DNA of 64,000 bases, from the NCBI GenBank assembly GCA_965240325.2, contig OZ251224.1:558001-622000 (forward strand), written 5' to 3'. Made by a program: the position numbers and the translations under genes. Positions 31,333-44,400 of the stretch are shown one piece after another. The stretch's first letter is position 1. Each line of letters begins with the position of its first letter. The DNA is from Rebecca billardiae RCC1528. Lineage: Eukaryota; Haptophyta. The notes beneath the pieces were generated by a model that was not told the origin of the DNA, made no database searches, and saw only the letters and a list, made by a program, of their open reading frames with translations.

Positions 31333-32037
31333 TCAGAGCATGTCGTGGTCGTTCGGGCCGGCCTCCAGCGACTGCGCGGGGTGCTCGACCTCGCACTTGA
31401 AGCTCGCGTCGACCACGCCCGCCGTGGCGATGTCCACGTGCATGATCTGCTGGCCGAGCGCGCACGTGCCGAAGAAGCACGACGTCACGACCGAGAGCAG
31501 CACCGACTCGTTGATGCCGTACCGCTTGACGAGCTGCATGCGCGACCAGAGGACGACGAGCCAGAAGAAGACGTGCGGGAGCGCGTTGCGCGCGAGCTCG
31601 GCCACGCTGTACTCGCGGTACGTGATCGTCTGCCCGTCTTCCAACTCGATCTCGACTGGCGCCGGGAAGAGGCCTGCCATCGCGAGCGAGAAGAGCAGGT
31701 AGACAACGCACGCTGCCGTCGTGGCGGCCGCGGCCTGCATGTACGTGCAGATGTTCGCGCGGTGGAGCATGCGGCCCCAGCCGCAGCAGCACAGCGGGAA
31801 CACGAAGATCGGGATGGGGAACGTCACGATGCAGTCCGCAAGGTCGACGTGCCAACGTGCGCCGGGCGCGGTTGGCGTCGGCCGGCCAGGTCGGGCGGGG
31901 GTGGCGTCGACGCCGAGGCGGGACGGCGCATGCGAGACGGGCGCGTCGGCGTACCCGTCCGAGAGCTCGGCCGCACCCCGCTCCCCCGGCCGTGCCTGGT
32001 CGGAGGGATAGGCGGGCGGCCCAGAGCCGATCTCCAT
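31333..32037 (-). CDS. PLAC8-like cysteine-rich membrane protein
   Basis: 234 residues from ATG 32037, intronless. After a Pro/Ala-rich N terminus it shows a hydrophobic FPIPIFVFPLCCCGWGRM, a strongly hydrophobic span (AACVVYLLFSLAMAGLF), another (VFFWLVVLW), and a CFFGTCALGQQIMHVDI motif. The paired cysteine and CxxGxCxxxQ arrangement recalls the PLAC8 family, whose members sit in membranes and affect cell size or cation homeostasis in plants. The spacing of the first cysteine block is not fully canonical, so the family call is tentative. Head-to-head with the giant gene, 224 bp between starts. Confidence 0.62.
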   Translation of the reverse strand: MEIGSGPPAYPSDQARPGERGAAELSDGYADAPVSHAPSRLGVDATPARPGRPTPTAPGARWHVDLADCIVTFPIPIFVFPLCCCGWGRMLHRANICTYMQAAAATTAACVVYLLFSLAMAGLFPAPVEIELEDGQTITYREYSVAELARNALPHVFFWLVVLWSRMQLVKRYGINESVLLSVVTSCFFGTCALGQQIMHVDIATAGVVDASFKCEVEHPAQSLEAGPNDHDML

Positions 32038-32261
32038 GCTCGCTGCCCAGGCCGGCGCAGCCGCCGCCGCTCGCCAGCTGCTCACCAAGGACTGGGGGGG
32101 CCGAGTCCGGTTGGCAGTCTGACAACATGGTGATGAAGCGGAAGCACCGGACAGCCCACTTTCGCTTGCCCCAGCGAGCGAGCGTGGCGCAAGTTGCCGC
32201 GTGCGGAAGTGTGGCCGGGCCAGTGGCGCCGAAAAGCAGCCTGCCCGTGCAATCGGCGGCG

Positions 32262-33840
32262 ATGCGCATGCGCCACCCGCCGCCGCGCGCGCTGCGCGCG
32301 GCGCTCGTGCTGCTCGTGGGCTGCGCCACGCACGTGCAAGCCTTCGGCAACGTGGGCACGCTCGGCGACTGCGACTGCCCCATCCACACGCCGCCATCCT
32401 TCACGATCGAGCCGGGCTGGGGCACGCACGTGTGCGCGCGCTCGCACCGCTGGCGCACGGCGATCTGCGAGGCGACGGTGCCCGCCTGGTCGGACGAGCT
32501 CGCGCCGCACGAGCTCGCCGAGGCGCTGCGCGCGGCGGGCGCGACCGCGCCCGTCCACCCGGCGGCGCTCGGCGCGCAGCTGCGGCCGCGCGCGCACTGG
32601 GGCCCGCATGGCGCGCCCCCGCGCGCGCTGCGCCGCCGGCTGCGCGAGGCGGCGCTCGGCGCGGCGAGCGCGCGGCGCGCGCTCGCCCCCGCGACCGAGC
32701 TCGTCGCCGCGTACGACTTCACGCCCGCCGAGGACACGGCCGGCTGGACGGTCCGCACCGGGCGCGGGCTGAGCGCATGGACCGTCAACCCGGCCGGCGG
32801 CGCCGACGGCTCGGCGGGCTACCTGTGGTTCAAGTGCACCGAGCCGAACGCGCGCGCGATCATCTCGACGGACGAGCTGCCCGCCAACCGCGCCTACTTC
32901 GCCTACCGGCTGCACGGCGCCGACCCGGGCGGCAAGCTGCTCCTCTCCATCTCCGCGCACGGCTCCCGCAAGTACAGCAGCGCGTGGGTGAGGGAGGGCT
33001 GGGGCGAGGGTCGCTGGGCGTCGGGCTCGCTCGAGCTGCAGGACGCGTCGGAGTGCGGCGCGCCGGGGCTGGTGTCGCTGCGGATCACCATCAGCTGCGG
33101 CCCGGAGCCCGCGGGCGCCGAGCTCGGCTTCGACCGCCTCGAGTTTGTGCGCGAGTGCGGCGCGGCGCGTGAGCGAGACATGACGGTGCCGGCGGGCGGC
33201 GGCGCTGCGCCTGCGGTCTCGTCGCCGCCGCCCAGCCCGTCGCCCTCGCCGCCGCCCAGCCCGTCGCCCTCGCCCTCGCCCTCGCCCTCGCCCTCGCCCT
33301 CGCCCTCGCCCTCGCCCTCGCCCTCGCCCTCGCCGCCGCCGGGCGCGCCGTCGCCGCACCCGCCGCCCTCACCCTCGCCGCGCCCGCCGCCGCCGCCGAG
33401 CCCGCGGCCGCCGCCGCCAAGCACGCCGCCGCCGCGTCCACCGCCGTCGCCGCCGCCGCCCGCGCCGCCGCCGCCGCCGAGCCCGCCGCCGCCGCCGCCC
33501 TCGCCGCCGCCGCCCTCGCCGCCGCCGCGCCGGCCGGTCGTGCACCACCCGCCGCCGCCCTCGCCCTCGCCGCCGCCGCCGCCGCCCTCGCCCTCGCCGC
33601 CCGAGCCTCCGTCGCTGCCGCCGCCGAGCCCGCTGCCGTCGCTGCCGCCGCCGCCGCTCTCGCCCAAGCCGCCGTCGCCGCCGCCGCCGCCGCCCCCGGA
33701 CCCGACGCCGCCGCCGACGCCGCCGCCACCGAGCCCGCCGAGCCCGCCGCCGCCCTCGCCCTCGCCGCCGCCCCACCCGCCGCCCTCGCCGCCGCCGCCG
33801 CCGCCCTCGCCCACGCCGCCCGCGCCGCCGCCGCCCTCGT

Positions 33841-33873
<33 letters not shown>

Positions 33874-36800
33874 GCGCGCTCGTGCTCGAGCGGCTCGACC
33901 CGTCGCACCCGCCGCGCTTCGAGTCGCTCGCGCTCGCGGTGGGGTACAACTTCACGTGCACGCTCACCGCGCGCGGCGCGCTGCACTGCTTCGGCGACAA
34001 CCGCCTCGGCCAGGCCGGCGCGGGCGTGGCCGACACGTTTGTCGCGCTCTCGGCGCGCGCGGTCGCGCTCGGCACGACGCGCGCGCTCGCCGCGGGCGCG
34101 GCCGCGCCGTTCGGCGGGCTGCGCGTGCCGGCGCGTGTGCGGCTGCTGACGGCGGGGCACTCGCACGCGTGCGCCGTCACGTGCGACGGCCGCCTCAAGT
34201 GCTGGTGCGCGCACGCCGCCCGGCGCGCGCGCCGCGCCGCGCCGCGCCGCGCCGCGCCGCGCCGCGCCGCCGCTCACGGCCCGGCCGCCCGCCGCAAACG
34301 CTCGCGCGCGCCGCGCCGCCGCCGCCGCGCTCAGGGGCGCCAACGTGGTGGGGCAGCTCGGGCTGGGCGACACGCGCTCGCGCGGGACGAGCGCGGCGGA
34401 GATGGGCGACGCGCTCCCGGCCGTCCCGCTTGGCGGCGCGCTCGCTCCACACGACCACTGGCCCCGCCCACAGGTGGTGCAGGCGTCGGCGGGCGGCGGG
34501 CCGTGCTCGCCGCTGCAGCACTCGCTGCTGCCGCTCGGGCGCACGTGCGCCGTCGACGCGAACTACCGGCTCAAGTGCTGGGGCGACAACGCGTGCGGCC
34601 ACCTGGCGCAGCCGCTCGACTCGGGCGCGTGCGCGGCCGGCGCCGACGCCGCGCGCCGCCGCCTCGCCGCCGCGCTCGAGCCGAGCGGCGCGCAGTGCGC
34701 CGCGCTCGGCGCTCTCGGCGTGCGGCCGCAGAGGGCGCCTGGCGGCGGCCTTGCGCTGGTCTACGCGAATGGCGGGCTGGGCGCGTTCGCGGTGGCGGCG
34801 GTGGACGCGGCGCGGCACGGCGTGGTGCTGCGCAACATGCGCCAGTGCGACGGCGCCACGCTCGCCGCGCTCAACGCCGCGCTCACCGTCGCCCTGCCCG
34901 GCGTGCGCGCGGACGCCAGCGCGCGCACCAGCGCGCGCAACCCGTGCGGCTGGCGGCTGCACGGCGGCGCCGGCTGGGGGCTCGACTTCTGGGACGGGGT
35001 GGAGGTGAGCCACGCGGCGCCGCGCGGCGCGGAGAAGGCGGTGGGCTTTGGGGAGGCCGACGAGGGCGAGGCCGTCGCGACGAGCGTGGGCTCCGCGCCG
35101 CCGCCGCCGCCGCCGCTCGCGCGCGAGCCGGCGGCGGCGGGTGTCGGCGCGGCGGGCGCGGGCGCGGCCGGCCCCGCGCCTGTCCGCGCGCCGTGCGCCG
35201 CGCTGGGCGACGAGCCGTCCGAGATGGGCGACGCGCTGCCGTTCGTCGAGCTCGACGCGGGCTCGCCCCTCGTGTACGCCGTGAGCGTCGGCGTCACCTT
35301 CGCCTGCGCGCTCTCCGGCCCCGCGGCCCAGCCGGGCGGGCGGCCGTCTGCCCATTGGTCTGCGCACGAGAACGTGGCGTACGGTGGCGGGCGGGTCAAG
35401 TGCTGGGGGGACAACACGTTCGGGCAGCTGGGGCAGAACGACCACGCGCCGATCCGCGGCTCGGTGCGCGGCGCGGCGTGGATCGACTTTGGCGGCCGCG
35501 CCGCGCTGCAGGTCTCCGCCGGCTTCGCGCACGCGTGCGCCGCGCTGCTGCCTGCCGGCGCGGACGCGGCGGCCGCGGACGAGACGGCGCCTCCCGAGGT
35601 CGTGTGCTGGGGGGCGAACGGCGCGGGCGAGCTGTGGCGGGACGCGGCGGGCGAGGACCGGCGGTACGTGGGCGACGACCCGGGCGAGATGCCGGCGCAG
35701 CTCGTCCCCGCGCCCGTGCGCACGCGCCCGCTCCTGAGCGCGCAGGCGTGGCAGGCACAGGCGCACTCGACAGTCGCCGAGGCGACGCTGGCGCCGTGGG
35801 TGAGCGCTGGCTCGGCCGATGCGTCGCTGTGCCTGCGCGACGGCGTGCGCACGTGCGCGGCGGCGGCGAAGACGGGGGAGGAGGCCGCGTGCGCGGGCGC
35901 GCGCACGCCGCCGCTCCAGGCGCCGCGCGTCTGGGCGCGCGCCATCAACCTCGTCAACATCTCGGCGGCGGGCGGCGAGGAGCGCTGCCTGCGAGCGCCG
36001 CGCGCGCCGCCGTCGCGCCGCGCTGGCGGCGCTGAGCTCGAGCTGGTGCCGTGCACGTCGCACGACGAGCGGCAGCTGTGGGCGTACGACCACGTGACGC
36101 ACGCGTGGGTCGCCGCCGCCGCCGAGCTGCCCGACACGTGCCTCGGCACCAGCCAGCCCGGCGGCGGCCGGCTGCTCGCCGTGCCGTGCGCCGAGGCCGC
36201 TCGGGTGGACCCGGAGGCGGGCCGAGCGGTCGCGTACTGCCCGCTGGGCGGCGGCGAGGCGGAGGCGGGGGCGGGGCTCGCGCTCGGGCTGGGCTTCGAG
36301 TCCGGCGCGGACGCGGCCAACCCGATCCGCGCGGTGCCGCCCGGCGCGGGCGTGTGGGCCGCCCCCGGCCCCGCGTGCGTCGAGGCGCTCGGCGGCGCGT
36401 TCGAATGCGCGGAGGTGCGGTGTGAGTGGCCGTTCCATGGCTGCGAGCCTCGGGGCGGGGAGGAGGAGGCGCGGGAGCCGCAGCAGCCCAAGGCGCCGCC
36501 GCCGCCGCCGCCGCCGCCGCGCCCGCCGCCGGGCACGCTCGGCACGCCGGGCGGCGCGCGCGTCGCGCCGCCGCCGCCGCGGCCGCCGCCGCCGCCGCCG
36601 CCGCGCTCGCCGCCGCCCGCGCCGCCGCCGCCGCGCGCGCGCGCGATGCCGCCGCCGCCGTCGCCGCCGCCGCCGGGCGCCGAGCCCGAGCCGTGCGCCG
36701 AGTTTGCGCCCGCGCCGCACTGCAACGCGGAGCACTTCCGCCGGCAGCTCAAGGCGCGGGGCGAGCGCCTCCCCAAGGAGTGCAACTGCGCCGACGCCAT

Positions 36801-37440
36801 CAGCGCGTGCGAATCAGACGCCGAGCTCGCCGCCAAGTTCAACTCGGCCGCGTGCGCGGCGCGGCTGCGCGCGCACCCTCGGCTGCGGTGGGACTGCCTG
36901 GCGCACGCGCTCACGCCGGTGATGCGCTTCACGCCGAGCGAGTGCGTCACGCAGTGGCACCCGTTTGACAGCCTCGAGCTCGGCTCCGCCGCGGACGGCG
37001 CCACCGCCTCCGAGGCCGCCGCGCGCACGTGCGCCGCGCAGCGCTACCCGTCGCCGCTGCTGCAGCCCGCGCCGTGCGCGGAGGATGCGCGCGACTGCTG
37101 CCTCGAGTACGTGGAGTGCTCGGTCGGGCCGGGGTTCTACGGAGGGAACCACCCGGCGAAGACCACGCGGTGCGACGCGTCGCAGCCGCGGCAGTGCTGG
37201 TACGTCGACACCCTCTCCGCGCCGCGGTACAACCCGAGTGCGGACGGCAGCGCGTACTACTCGGCTTTTTACGAGCGCGAGAAGGGGCGCAGGGGGTGGT
37301 CGCCTCTGGCGCAGTGCCTCACGACGCCGGAGACGGCGGGCGGCGGCGGCGTGGAGCTGGGCGCGGAGGGCGGCCTGCCGCGCGCGCACGCGCCCGCGGG
37401 GCCCCACGCCCCGCGCGCCTCGCCGCCCCTCGAGAAGCAG

Positions 37441-37471
<31 letters not shown>

Positions 37472-38477
37472 AGTCCTCCGCCGCGGCCGCGCCGCCCTAC
37501 GCATACGCCTACACGGGCGCGCAGCTCGGCCAGCCGCTGCCGGCCGAAGCGGCGGGCGGGGGCGGCACGGCGGGCGTGCTCGGGCCGTACGTCGAGCCCT
37601 CCGCCGTGCTGAACGGCACGTGGCGCTCGCTCGGCGCGAGCGTGATGGACGCGGTGCTCTGGTCCGCCCCCGTCCCCACGCCCGGCTGCTCGCGCGAGCT
37701 GAGCGTTGCCGCGTACGCCGTCGACATCTCGATCTCGTGGGCCAAGGCCTCGCCCGACGCCGACCTGACGATCGGCGTGTCGGACGGGGCGAGCATCGTG
37801 GGGCTGATGAAGACGGACGGCGACACGGCGCTGCTCTACGTCGGCGGCTGGGCGAGCGACCGCTTCGACCCCTACCAGTACTGCTGTGCCAAGGCCGTGG
37901 GCGCGCACGCGGGCTCAGAGTCGGTCAGTCTCCGCTTCGAGTGGCCCGCGGGCGGCGGCAAGGGCACCGCCTCGCTGCGCAACAACTACGGCGGCAGCAG
38001 CGCGACGTGGCACCACCTGCGCAGGCTCGACGTCTCTCAGGGGCTGCGCGTCTGGCTCGTGGGCGAGCAGCCGGGCGAGACGTACACGGTGCAGAGCGTG
38101 GCGTTTGGTGGCAGCTGCGAGGACGCGCCGCTGCCGACGAGCCCGCCGCCGCCGCCCAGCCCCGCGCCGGGCGCGCCGCCGCCGCTGCCGCCCGCGCTGC
38201 CGCCGCCGCCGGTGGCCTCGCCGACGCCGCCGGCGAGCCCGCCGAGCCGCCCGCCGCCGCCGCCGCCGCGCGCGCCGCCGCCCGCGCACCCGCCCGCGCC
38301 GCCGCCGCCGCCGCCACCCTCGCAGCCGCCGCGCGCGCCGCCGCCAACGCCGCCGCCGCCCTCGCCCGCCCCGCCGCCGCCGCCCGCGCCGCCGCCGCCC
38401 TCGCCCTCCTCGCCGCCGCCGCCGATGCCGCCGGCGCCGCCGCCGCACGGGCGGCCGCGCTCGCCGCCGCCGCCGCC

Positions 38478-38509
<32 letters not shown>

Positions 38510-40930
38510 GCGCGCCGCCGCCAGCGCCGCCGCCGCCGCCGCCGCCGCGCGCGCCGCCGCCAGCGCCGCCGCCGCCGCCGCCGCCGCGCCCGCCGCCGCC
38601 GCCGCCGCCGCCGCCGCGCTCGCCGCCGCCCGCCGCGCCGCCGCCGCCGCGCTCGCCGCCGCCGCCGCCGCCCGCGCCGCCCCCGCCGCAGCCGCCGCAG
38701 CCGCCGCCCGCGCTGCAGCTCGGCGCGCCGTGGCGCGGCGACGACGGCCTCCTGCCGATGGCCCGGTACGCCACCTGGGAGTGCAACGCTCTGCGCACGC
38801 AGCAGTGGAGCGGGGACGCGCTGCTGCCCGAGGGGATCGCGTTCTGGAAGGTGCGTCCGCGCGCGGCGCGCGCCCACCTCGCCCGCTCCCGCGCGCCCAC
38901 GGCGTGCGCGGCCGCGCGAGCGTGCGCGCGTGCGGTGCGCGGCGGCGGCGCGCGCGCGCACCGCGCACGGCGCGCACGCGCCTTGCCGCGCTCACCGCCC
39001 TCCGCCGCGCGCGCCCCGCTGCCGCCGCGCGCGCGCAGGAGGTGTCGCGCGCGTGCGCGGCAGGCTCGTCGCTGTGCCGCGTGCTCTTCCCCGCGCACGA
39101 CCCGGTGGCCGCGCGCGCGCTCGCCGGGCACAACTACTGCGTGCAGCTGCACGACGTGCTCGGCCAGTGGGCGCTCACGGCCGAGCGGCGCGGCGTGGGC
39201 TGCCCCGCCGAGATGCGCTCGTGCGCCGCGCGCGCCGCGCAGCCCGAGCGCGCCGCCGCGCTCGCGCACACGTGCTACGACCCCGACGACTTCAACGCGA
39301 CGATGCTGCCGAGTGCGCGCGCGCGCGCGCCGCGCCGCGCGCCGCGCGCGCGGCGCGACAGCCGGCGCCGCCGCGCGCGCGCGCCCGCGGCCCACCGCCG
39401 CCGCCGCCGCGCCCGCTGCTGCTGCCGCGCAGGCCTGAGCGCCGTCTTCGGCCACGGCTGCGAGCGCTCGCCCTCCGACTGGGCGGAGCGGCTCTCCTTC
39501 CAGTACGAATGGCTGCTGCGGTGCAACGACCACAACTCGAGGGTGCGCGCCGCGCCGGCGCGCGGCCGCGCGCCGCGCGCCGCGCGCCGCGCGCGGCCGG
39601 GTGGCGGCGGCGGCGGCGGAGCGCGCGCGCTCACCGCCGCGCTCGGCGTGCCCTCCGCGCGGCGGCGCCGTCACAGGTCTGCCTGCTGCCCCACCGCGCG
39701 CACTTTGCCACGCCGCCCGCGCCGCACCCGCATCCGCCGCCGCCAAACCCGCCGCCGCCGACGCCGCCATCGCCCACGCCGCCGCCGCCGCCGCGCCCGC
39801 CGGCCGCGCCCGCGCCGCCGCTGCCCGCGCTCGCGCCCGCGACGCCGCCGCTCCCGCCGCCGCCGCCGCCGCCGCCGGCCGTGAGCCGGCCCCACTTCAA
39901 GCGGCAGTGCGCGCCCGGCACGCCCAAGGCCTCGTGCGCCCGGCGCGAGTGCACGCCCGCCTCGAGCTGCCGCCTGCGCTACGTCGACCCGCACACGCGC
40001 GCGCCCGGCGCGGCGCGCAGCGCGGGGCTGTCTTGCCTCGTGTACCGGACGCGCGCGCCGCGGCCCGGCGAGGCGGCGCTCGGCGGCGCGGGCGCGGAGG
40101 GCGGCGCGGCGCCGCTCGTGCACGAGCTGCTCTCGCAGCCGTGCGACGCCGTCGCCCTCGACGAGCTCGCCAACCGCGGGCAGGAGCTCTCCGCTCAGTT
40201 TGGCGCGTGGGCGCTCGACGAGGCGGGTCGCTTCCGGCCGGTCGACCCGGCCGCTGCCGAGTTTCTGCCGGGCTCCCTCTGCCTGGGCGAGGCGCCCTTC
40301 TCGCTGGCGAACTGCTCGGAGGCGCAGGGCGGCGCGGGCGCGTTCGCGCCCACCGCGCCGTACTACGAGCACCGCGCGCACTGCTTCGACACGGGCGCCC
40401 CCGCCGGCTCGGCCGCGTCGGGCGCGCTCTGCGTGAGTGCCGCAGACCCGCTGCAGCCGCTGAGGCCGACGCCGCACGCCGTGCACATGGGCACGTGGGG
40501 CGACGACGACGACGACGAGGAGGAGGAGGAGGAGGACGGCGGCGGTGGCGGGGCGGTGGACGTGCCTGTGGGCGTGGCGGGAGGCGAGGCGAGCGCGCAG
40601 GCCGCGCTCGCGCGCGAGGCAGGCGCGCACGCACGCGCGCCACACGCTGCCGGCCGTGCCGTCGGCGCTGTCGGCGCTGTCGGCGCTGCGCGCGCTGTGC
40701 TCGGTGCACTCGGCGGCACCGCTCTCGTTGCAGCCGTGGCGCTGCTGCTTGTGGGCGCGGCGCTGCGCACGCCGCGCCGCGCGGCCTTCTGGCCGCTGGC
40801 CTCGTGGGCGGCACCCCGCGCGCCGCAGCACCCGGCGCAGCACGCGCGCGACTGCTATTCGGCCGACGGGCGCGCTGCTGCGCACAGCGACGAGCCTTGG
40901 AGCGGCGGCCGCGGGCCCGCGATGCTGTGA
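32262..40930 (+). CDS. Giant proline-rich, RCC1-repeat single-pass surface protein (about 2698 aa)
   Basis: Five exons, 32262-34204, 34335-38850, 39039-39312, 39433-39542 and 39677-40930, rejoin in frame across four GT-AG introns with GTGCG donors. Order: signal peptide (RALRAALVLLVGCATHVQA); ectodomain (about 150-305); proline-rich stalk 1 (about 316-540) with pure SP repeats; RCC1-like blades (about 550-1100), e.g. LHCFGDNRLGQAG, LKCWGANVVGQLGLGD, VKCWGDNTFGQLG, VVCWGANGAGELW; a beta-trefoil-lectin-like piece with QLW; stalk 2 (about 1366-1433); a cysteine-rich module (CNCADAISACESD); a beta-sandwich-like region; stalk 3 (about 1914-2108); another Cys module; stalk 4 (about 2290-2350); a terminal module; acidic run (about 2557-2568); one TM helix (about 2620-2645); short cytosolic tail. 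SP/PPP stalks are hydroxyproline-rich glycoprotein features of algal walls (pherophorin-like). A cell-surface or scale-associated role is inferred. Confidence 0.85.
33208..33882 (+). repeat. Proline-codon minisatellite, including CCCTCG hexamers
   Basis: In-frame repetition encoding stalk 1. Bases about 33260-33335 are near-perfect CCCTCG/TCGCCC hexamers (SPSPSP), followed by CCG-rich imperfect repeats. Similar CCG arrays encode the other stalks at 36490-36690, 38134-38715 and 39705-39883. Confidence 0.9.
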
Positions 40931-41439
40931 GCCGAGTGTGAGCGCGGAGTGCGCGGACGGCAGGTGCACGCGCGCAGCAATACAGCGCCTGCTGGTCACG
41001 CCAGCATCAGACGGATCGATGCGCATGTATATACACTGTACATGCATGAGTATCATATAGTACTAGTAGTCTACTACTAATAAGTAGTGATATTCTTACA
41101 GCAGCAAGACCTATGCTGATGCTGACTATCGCGACGGTCGTCATATCGATCACGCATCAAATTCATATATCGTCTGGTTTGAACTGATGACGACGACGAT
41201 GCTGATGACGGCGGGCTGTGCTCGTGGCCGCGTGACGGCCGTGCCGCATCATCAGGCGCCGCCTAGGCCGTGATGGCGGATGGACCGGCGAAGTGACGCT
41301 CCCAGCGCCGGCGCGCGGGCGACATGGGTGAGTCAGTGAGATCAACGACGACAGCGCCATGCGCACGCGCAGCGCTTGAAGCTCCTGCTCGAAGACGAGG
41401 ATGGTGGCGGTGCGCATCGTCAGCAGCAGCGGCGGCGCT
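40931..41439. other. Tail-to-tail spacer
   Basis: AT-rich at about 41020-41170 with ACTAGT-type words. No gene recognised. Confidence 0.55.
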
Positions 41440-44400
41440 TCAGCGGCGCGTGCGACTGCTCGTCGCAGCCGCGCCGGCGGGCGCAGCCGAGGCGGCGGTG
41501 GGGGCGGCGGCACGCGGGTCGGCGCCGCCCGCGTGCGCCGCGGGCTGCCCGTCCGCCTCCGGCGGCTCGCCCTCGAGGGACTGTGCCAGCGTGTTCGCGC
41601 GCTCAGACAGCACGTCCGCGAACGCGCGCGCGAGCGGGCGCGCGCGCTCGGTGCGCGCGTCCGCCTGCACGCGCGCAGACACGCGGCGCAGCAGCGCGAT
41701 GCCGAACTTGCGGCCGAGCGAGCCGACGAGCGGGAGCTGGCGGCGCAGCCGCGACTGCGGGTCGGTGACCTCGGGCCACACGTCGCGCGGCGACACGCCC
41801 GCAGCCGAGAGCATCTCGAGCGCGCCCGCGGGGCTGAGCTCGGCCGCGCCGCCGGCCGCGCCGCCGGCCGCGCCGCCGGCCGAACCGCCGGGCTGCTGCT
41901 GCTGCAGCCTGGGCGCCAGCGCGTCCCACACCTTGCCCAGCGCCTCGAGCGACTCGAGGTCGTCCGTGTCCGCGGCGCCGAGCGAGGGCACGAGGTCCGC
42001 GAGCTCGTCCAGCCACTCCAGCGGGCGCCGCAGCGGCTCGGGCACGCCCACGTCGAAGGGCAGCGCGCGGCGCGCCTCCTCGGCAAGGCGCTTGGGCGCG
42101 CGCAGCGCCTCGCCGAGCGCGCTCGCCGGGCCCCAGCTGACCGCCTCGCTCAGCCGCGCGCGCACGGCGGCGTCGGCGAGCTTCGCGGCCTCCTCGACGA
42201 GGATCTGCTGCACGTACCCGCCGCGCTCGGCGAGCAGCAGCTCGACCAGCTCCGCCTGCGCCTCCGCCGCGTCGTCGCTCACGTCCCCCGTCGAGGCGGT
42301 GTAGGCGGTGAAGCCGTCTGACATCTCGAGAAGCTTGCTCAGCCCGCGCGCCGAGCCGGAGGGCGAGATCGGGCCGCCGCTGCCGTCCGGGGCGAAGGCG
42401 GGGCCGTCGGCGGTCTTCGCGGCCGAGCCGTACACCATCGAGCGCAGCGCCGCCTTCGCGCGCGGCGAGTCGTCCGTGAGCAGCCGGCGCGAGAGGTACG
42501 GGAACGCCTGCTGCACGATCGAGTAGTCGTCGTCCACCGACAGCCCGATCCCCTCGAGCGTCGAGAAGGCGCGCGACACGTACAGGATGTACGGCGGCAC
42601 GCGGAAGAGCTCGCGGTTGCGCCGGGACATCTCCTCCACCACGTTGGTCACGCCCGCCACGTCGACGCCCGCGTCGGCGAGCTGCGCCTGCGCGCTCAGT
42701 GGGCGGCGGGCGCGGGCGCGCGCGCGGGCGGGGCGGCGCGCGCTCGGCGCGGGCGCGCGCGCTCGGCGCGGGCGCGGGCGCGCTCGGCGCGGGCGCGCGC
42801 GCGAGTGCGCGTGTGCGCGCAAAGGCCGCGGCGCACCTTCATCTTCTCGCGCATCTCCTCGCGCGCCTTCTCGCGCAGCTCGTCGACGGAGAGGTCCTCG
42901 CCGTACCGCTCCGCGAACTCCTGCAGCACGCGCTCGCCCATCTTCTTGGGCCCGCCGCCCTGCGAGAGCTGCCGCAGCACGAAGGAGATCCCCTCGCCCA
43001 TGCCCGAGCGGCGCACCTCGTCCACCTTGTCCGGCGGCGTGAAGCCGAGGTTGACGAAGTCGTCGGGGATGGCGTCGAGGTCCTCGGCGTTGACGTGCGC
43101 GATGAACTCGATCAGCGAGTACTGCAGGTCCGACGGCACGGGCAGCGTCATCCCCCAGTCCAGCACGCACAACCGGCCGTCCTCGGTGCGCAGCAGGTTG
43201 CCGGGGTGCGGGTCGCAGTGCAGCACGCCCGTGTCCAGCAGCATCGTCAGGTACGCGTTGATCGCGACGGCGCAGAGGCGGGGCACGTCGGGCGAGGCGT
43301 CGCGGTCGAGCCGCGTGCCCTGCACCCACTCCGTCGTGAGCACGCGGCGCGTGCTCAGCTCGCGCACCACCTCGGGCGCGGTGACCGCCGCGAGCTGCCT
43401 CGACTCCATCGCGCGCAGGAACGTCTCCGTGTTGGCCGCCTCGTGCACGTAGTCGGTCTCCGCGACGAAGCCGCGGCCCCACTCGTCGACGAGCGCGCGC
43501 GCGAGCTCGATGTCCTGCGGGAAGGTCTGCCGCCCGTTCGCCAGGTTGGACACGCGCACCTGCACCGGCGCGAGCAGCCGCAGGATGTACAGGTCGAGCG
43601 CGATCTCTGCGAGGATGCTCGGCCGCTGCACCTTGACCGCCACCTCGCGCCCGTCCTTCAGCGTGCCGCGGTACACCTGGCCGATGGAGGCGGAGGCGAT
43701 GGGCTCGTCCGAGAGCGCGTCGAAGACGTCGGAGAGGTCGTCCGTCCGCAGCTCCCGCGCGAGGATCGCCCGCGCGCGCTCCGACGGGAAGGGCGGCACC
43801 GCGTCCTGCAGCTGGCGCAGCTCGAGCGCATACGCCTCAGGGATCAGGTCTGTGCGGATCGAGAGCGCCTGCCCCAGCTTGATGAACGTGGGGCCGAGCT
43901 GCGTCGCGAGCGCGAGCGCCTCCTTCGCGCGCTGGGCCTCGTTCTGCTCCAGCTTGCCCAGCCGCCAGTCGAGCAGCAGCTTCGTGTTGAACGCCGCCGT
44001 GAGGTACGTGAGCCGCAGCAGCCGGCCGACCACAAGCGGCAGCCGCTTCGAGTAGAACCGCTCCGCCTTGGCCGCGTCGTACGCGCTCGAGCCCGAGGGG
44101 TACGGCGTGCCCTCGGCCATCGCCGGGAGGGCCAGCGCGCCCAGCACCGCCGCGCCCGTCGCGAAGCCGGCCACGAAGCGCGCCTCCGCCGACGTGGCCA
44201 GCGTGGCGATGAAGGGCTCGACAGCGCTCAGCACGCGCGACCCCAGCTCGCGCGACGCGTCGGCCTCCGTGGGGAGGCGCGAGACCGTGCTGGAGAAGGT
44301 CTGCATCGACTCGAGCGCGCGCTCGGCCCACGGGCCCGCCGCGGCCGCCGCGTCGTCCAGCGGGCCGAGCGAGGCCATCGTGGGTGCGGTGGCCGCGCCG

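Noticed and set aside
33369-40173. Long open frames on the minus strand and other frames opposite the giant gene (hundreds of residues of Arg/Gly/Ala)
   Set aside because: They mirror the CCG-rich proline codons of the plus-strand gene, have no domains, and stop-free frames are expected by chance at this GC content.
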